DNA from: Pelagibacteraceae bacterium AG-422-B15 | Lineage (GTDB): Bacteria; Pseudomonadota; Alphaproteobacteria; Pelagibacterales; AG-422-B15 | NCBI GenBank assembly: GCA_003213715.1 | Contig: QCMN01000012.1 | Coordinates: 1-38,152, forward strand | Direction of reading: 5' to 3' | Length of the DNA: 38,152 nucleotides | Part shown: positions 36,303 to 38,152 of the stretch, piece by piece | Numbering within the stretch: the stretch's first letter is position 1 | How the letters are laid out: each line of letters starts with the position of its first letter | Notes under the pieces: model-generated | Told to the model about the DNA's origin: nothing | The model's database searches: none | Seen by the model: only the letters and a program-made list of their open reading frames with translations | Translations under genes and position numbers: made by a program

Positions 36303-38152
36303 TCAGTGTGTTATAGGATTATCCACATCTTGATCAGCATCATCTTCAGATATATCACTAGAAGACTTAGGTGAATCCTCTTCGTCCCACTCAATAGGAA
36401 GGAGAGGCTTTGTCAAAGCTATTTTTAATACCTCATCAACATTGTCGACGAATATAAGTTCCAGTCCATCTTTTACATTATCTGGTATATCGGCCATGTC
36501 TTTTTCATTTTCTTTTGGAATTAAAACAGTTTTTGTTCCAGCTCTGAGAGCAGCTAATAGTTTTTCTTTTAAACCTCCAATCCCAAGTGCCTTTCCACGA
36601 AGTGTCACTTCACCTGTCATAGCAATATCTTTTCTAACAGGTATACCTGTCAAGACTGAAACTATGGATGTAACCATTCCTAGGCCAGCGGATGGACCAT
36701 CTTTTGGAATTGCACCTTCTGGTACATGAATATGAATATCACGTATCGGGAAAATAGTTGGTTTTATTCCAAACTCAATACATCTTGAGCGAACATAAGA
36801 TTTTGCGGCTTGAATAGACTCTTTCATTACATCACCTAATTTTCCAGTAATAGTCATGCGGCCTTTTCCAGGCATTATGACCGACTCTATTGGCAATATA
36901 TCGCCACCAACTTCTGTCCAAGCAAGTCCTGTAACTATCCCAACCTGGTCGTCATTATCAATTTCGCCAAATTTAAATTTTCTAACACCTGCAAACTCAT
37001 GCAGGTTATCTTCGTTTATTGTTAGTGATCCAATGTCACCTGCTACAATTTTTTTAACTGTTTTACGAGCGAGGTTAGCAAGTTCTCTTTCTAAACTCCT
37101 TACTCCTGCTTCCCTAGTATAATATCTTATTAATCCAGTTATCGCGCTATCATCCAGTATAAGCTCACCACTCTTTAAGCCATGCTTCTCTAACATTTGT
37201 GGTGCTAAATGTTGTTTTACAATTTCTACTTTTTCATCTTCTGTGTAGCCTGCAATTCTAATAATTTCCATTCTGTCTAAAAGTGCAGGAGGCATTCTTA
37301 ATGTATTAGCTGTTGTAATAAACATTGTATCGGACAAGTCATAATCAACTTCTAGATAGTGATCGTTAAATGAATTATTTTGCTCTGGATCAAGCACTTC
37401 CAATAAAGCTGACGAAGGATCTCCTCTGTAATCAGCACCTAACTTATCAATTTCGTCTAATAGAAATAATGGATTTGATGAACCAGCTTTTTTCATCATT
37501 TGGAGAACCTTTCCTGGTAAAGATCCTATATAAGTTCTTCTGTGCCCTCTTATCTCAGCTTCATCTCTAACTCCTCCAAGTGACATTCTTACAAATTTTC
37601 TTCCCGTAGCTCTTGCAATCGACTTACCCAATGAAGTTTTACCCACACCTGGAGCTCCAACTAAACATAAAATTGGACCTTTCATTTTCTTTATTCTTTG
37701 CTGAACAGCCAAATATTCTAGTATTCTCTCTTTAACCTTTTCAAGGCCATAGTGATCCTCGTTTAGAACACTCTCTGCAAATTTGATATCTTTTTTAACT
37801 TTTGTCTTTTTACCCCATGGTATTGTTAATATCCAATCTAAATAGTTTCTTATAACACTGGACTCAGCGGACATTGGGCTCATTGATTTCAACTTTTTAA
37901 TTTCAGAGTAGCATTTTTCTTTTGCCTCTTTTGAAAGTTTAGTATTCTCGATTTTTTCCTCATACTCCTGAATATCGTCTTTACCATCATCGCCTTCTCC
38001 AAGCTCCTTTTGGATAGCTTTCATTTGCTCATTTAGATAATATTCCCTTTGAGTTTTCTCCATTTGATTTTTTACACGACCTCTAATCTTTTTTTCAACT
38101 TGCATAACATCGAGTTCTGCTTGAATAAAATTCATTATCTTGTCAAATCTCT
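36303..38152 (-). CDS. lon: ATP-dependent Lon protease, C-terminal three quarters (start outside window)
   Basis: AAA+ serine protease that degrades misfolded and regulatory proteins. The reading frame is open to the window edge, and the first visible residues (RFDKIMNFIQAELDVMQVEK) correspond to the middle of Lon. The substrate-binding N-domain is therefore missing only because of the cut. Present: coiled-coil linker (QMEKTQREYYLNEQMKAIQK), Walker A GAPGVGKTSLGKS, sensor and RGHRRTYIGSLPGKVLQMM, Walker B PLFLLDEIDKLG, and the protease domain with the catalytic Ser in KDGPSAGLGMVTS and Lys in IGGLKEKLLAALRAG. The acidic tail ends DDADQDVDNPITH. The hupB gene follows after 140 nt, with no obvious lon terminator. 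Confidence 0.97.
   Translation of the reverse strand, partial: RFDKIMNFIQAELDVMQVEKKIRGRVKNQMEKTQREYYLNEQMKAIQKELGEGDDGKDDIQEYEEKIENTKLSKEAKEKCYSEIKKLKSMSPMSAESSVIRNYLDWILTIPWGKKTKVKKDIKFAESVLNEDHYGLEKVKERILEYLAVQQRIKKMKGPILCLVGAPGVGKTSLGKSIARATGRKFVRMSLGGVRDEAEIRGHRRTYIGSLPGKVLQMMKKAGSSNPLFLLDEIDKLGADYRGDPSSALLEVLDPEQNNSFNDHYLEVDYDLSDTMFITTANTLRMPPALLDRMEIIRIAGYTEDEKVEIVKQHLAPQMLEKHGLKSGELILDDSAITGLIRYYTREAGVRSLERELANLARKTVKKIVAGDIGSLTINEDNLHEFAGVRKFKFGEIDNDDQVGIVTGLAWTEVGGDILPIESVIMPGKGRMTITGKLGDVMKESIQAAKSYVRSRCIEFGIKPTIFPIRDIHIHVPEGAIPKDGPSAGLGMVTSIVSVLTGIPVRKDIAMTGEVTLRGKALGIGGLKEKLLAALRAGTKTVLIPKENEKDMADIPDNVKDGLELIFVDNVDEVLKIALTKPLLPIEWDEEDSPKSSSDISEDDADQDVDNPITH

Noticed and set aside
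1..38152. CRISPR arrays, insertion sequences, integrases or prophage genes
   Set aside because: I found no repeat-spacer array, transposase or integrase motif, and no terminal inverted repeats on reading both strands.

Overview
The window reads as chromosomal DNA of an AT-rich, tightly packed alphaproteobacterium. The gene order is the lineage signal: lon–hupB–tRNA-Val–tRNA-Asp, then an unbroken nuoA–N operon running into birA–coaX–rnj–mce–DUF1467–proS–lolC–lolD–dnaE, and then rpsB–tsf–pyrH–frr–uppS–cdsA–dxr–bamA. The short ProS without the large insertion domain, the DUF1467 gene and RNase J fit the same class. Low GC, overlapping stop/start codons and almost no spacers suggest a streamlined (probably marine, SAR11-like or similar) genome. 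No genus is claimed.

Layout. (1) 1–6298, minus strand: envelope and translation cluster, from rpsB through tsf, pyrH, frr, uppS, cdsA and dxr to a truncated bamA. (2) 6299–6416: promoter and a structured rpsB leader. (3) 6417–31122, minus strand: 23 consecutive genes from nuoA to dnaE with no gap above 6 nt. They encode all 14 subunits of respiratory complex I, then cofactor, RNA-turnover, lipoprotein-export and replication genes. (4) 31123–35564: an accessory block. On the plus strand are an SMP-30/gluconolactonase, a glutathione-transferase-like protein, a flavodoxin-fold quinone reductase and a small membrane protein. Convergent to them is a secreted neutral-ceramidase-like protein. (5) 35565–38152, minus strand: tRNA-Asp, tRNA-Val, hupB with a terminator, and the C-terminal three quarters of lon.

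How the genes work together. Complex I oxidises NADH and pumps protons, and its operon order and near-universal stop/start overlaps imply coupled translation. The rpsB end supplies translation factors (S2, EF-Ts, RRF) and UMP, followed by undecaprenyl, CDP-diacylglycerol and MEP isoprenoid steps and outer-membrane assembly. LolC/LolD add lipoprotein release. The plus-strand cassette looks like lactone hydrolysis plus thiol/quinone redox or detoxification, but its substrate cannot be read from sequence.

Most notable points: a 167-residue insertion with a degenerate internal duplication near the C-terminus of NuoG; a possible ribosome-binding-site-sequestering switch upstream of rpsB; a run of ten Gs directly before the hupB start codon; no rseP between dxr and bamA; a Glu-to-Gln change at a metal-binding position of UppS; and an accessory block inserted into an otherwise conserved tRNA-Asp/nuoA junction.
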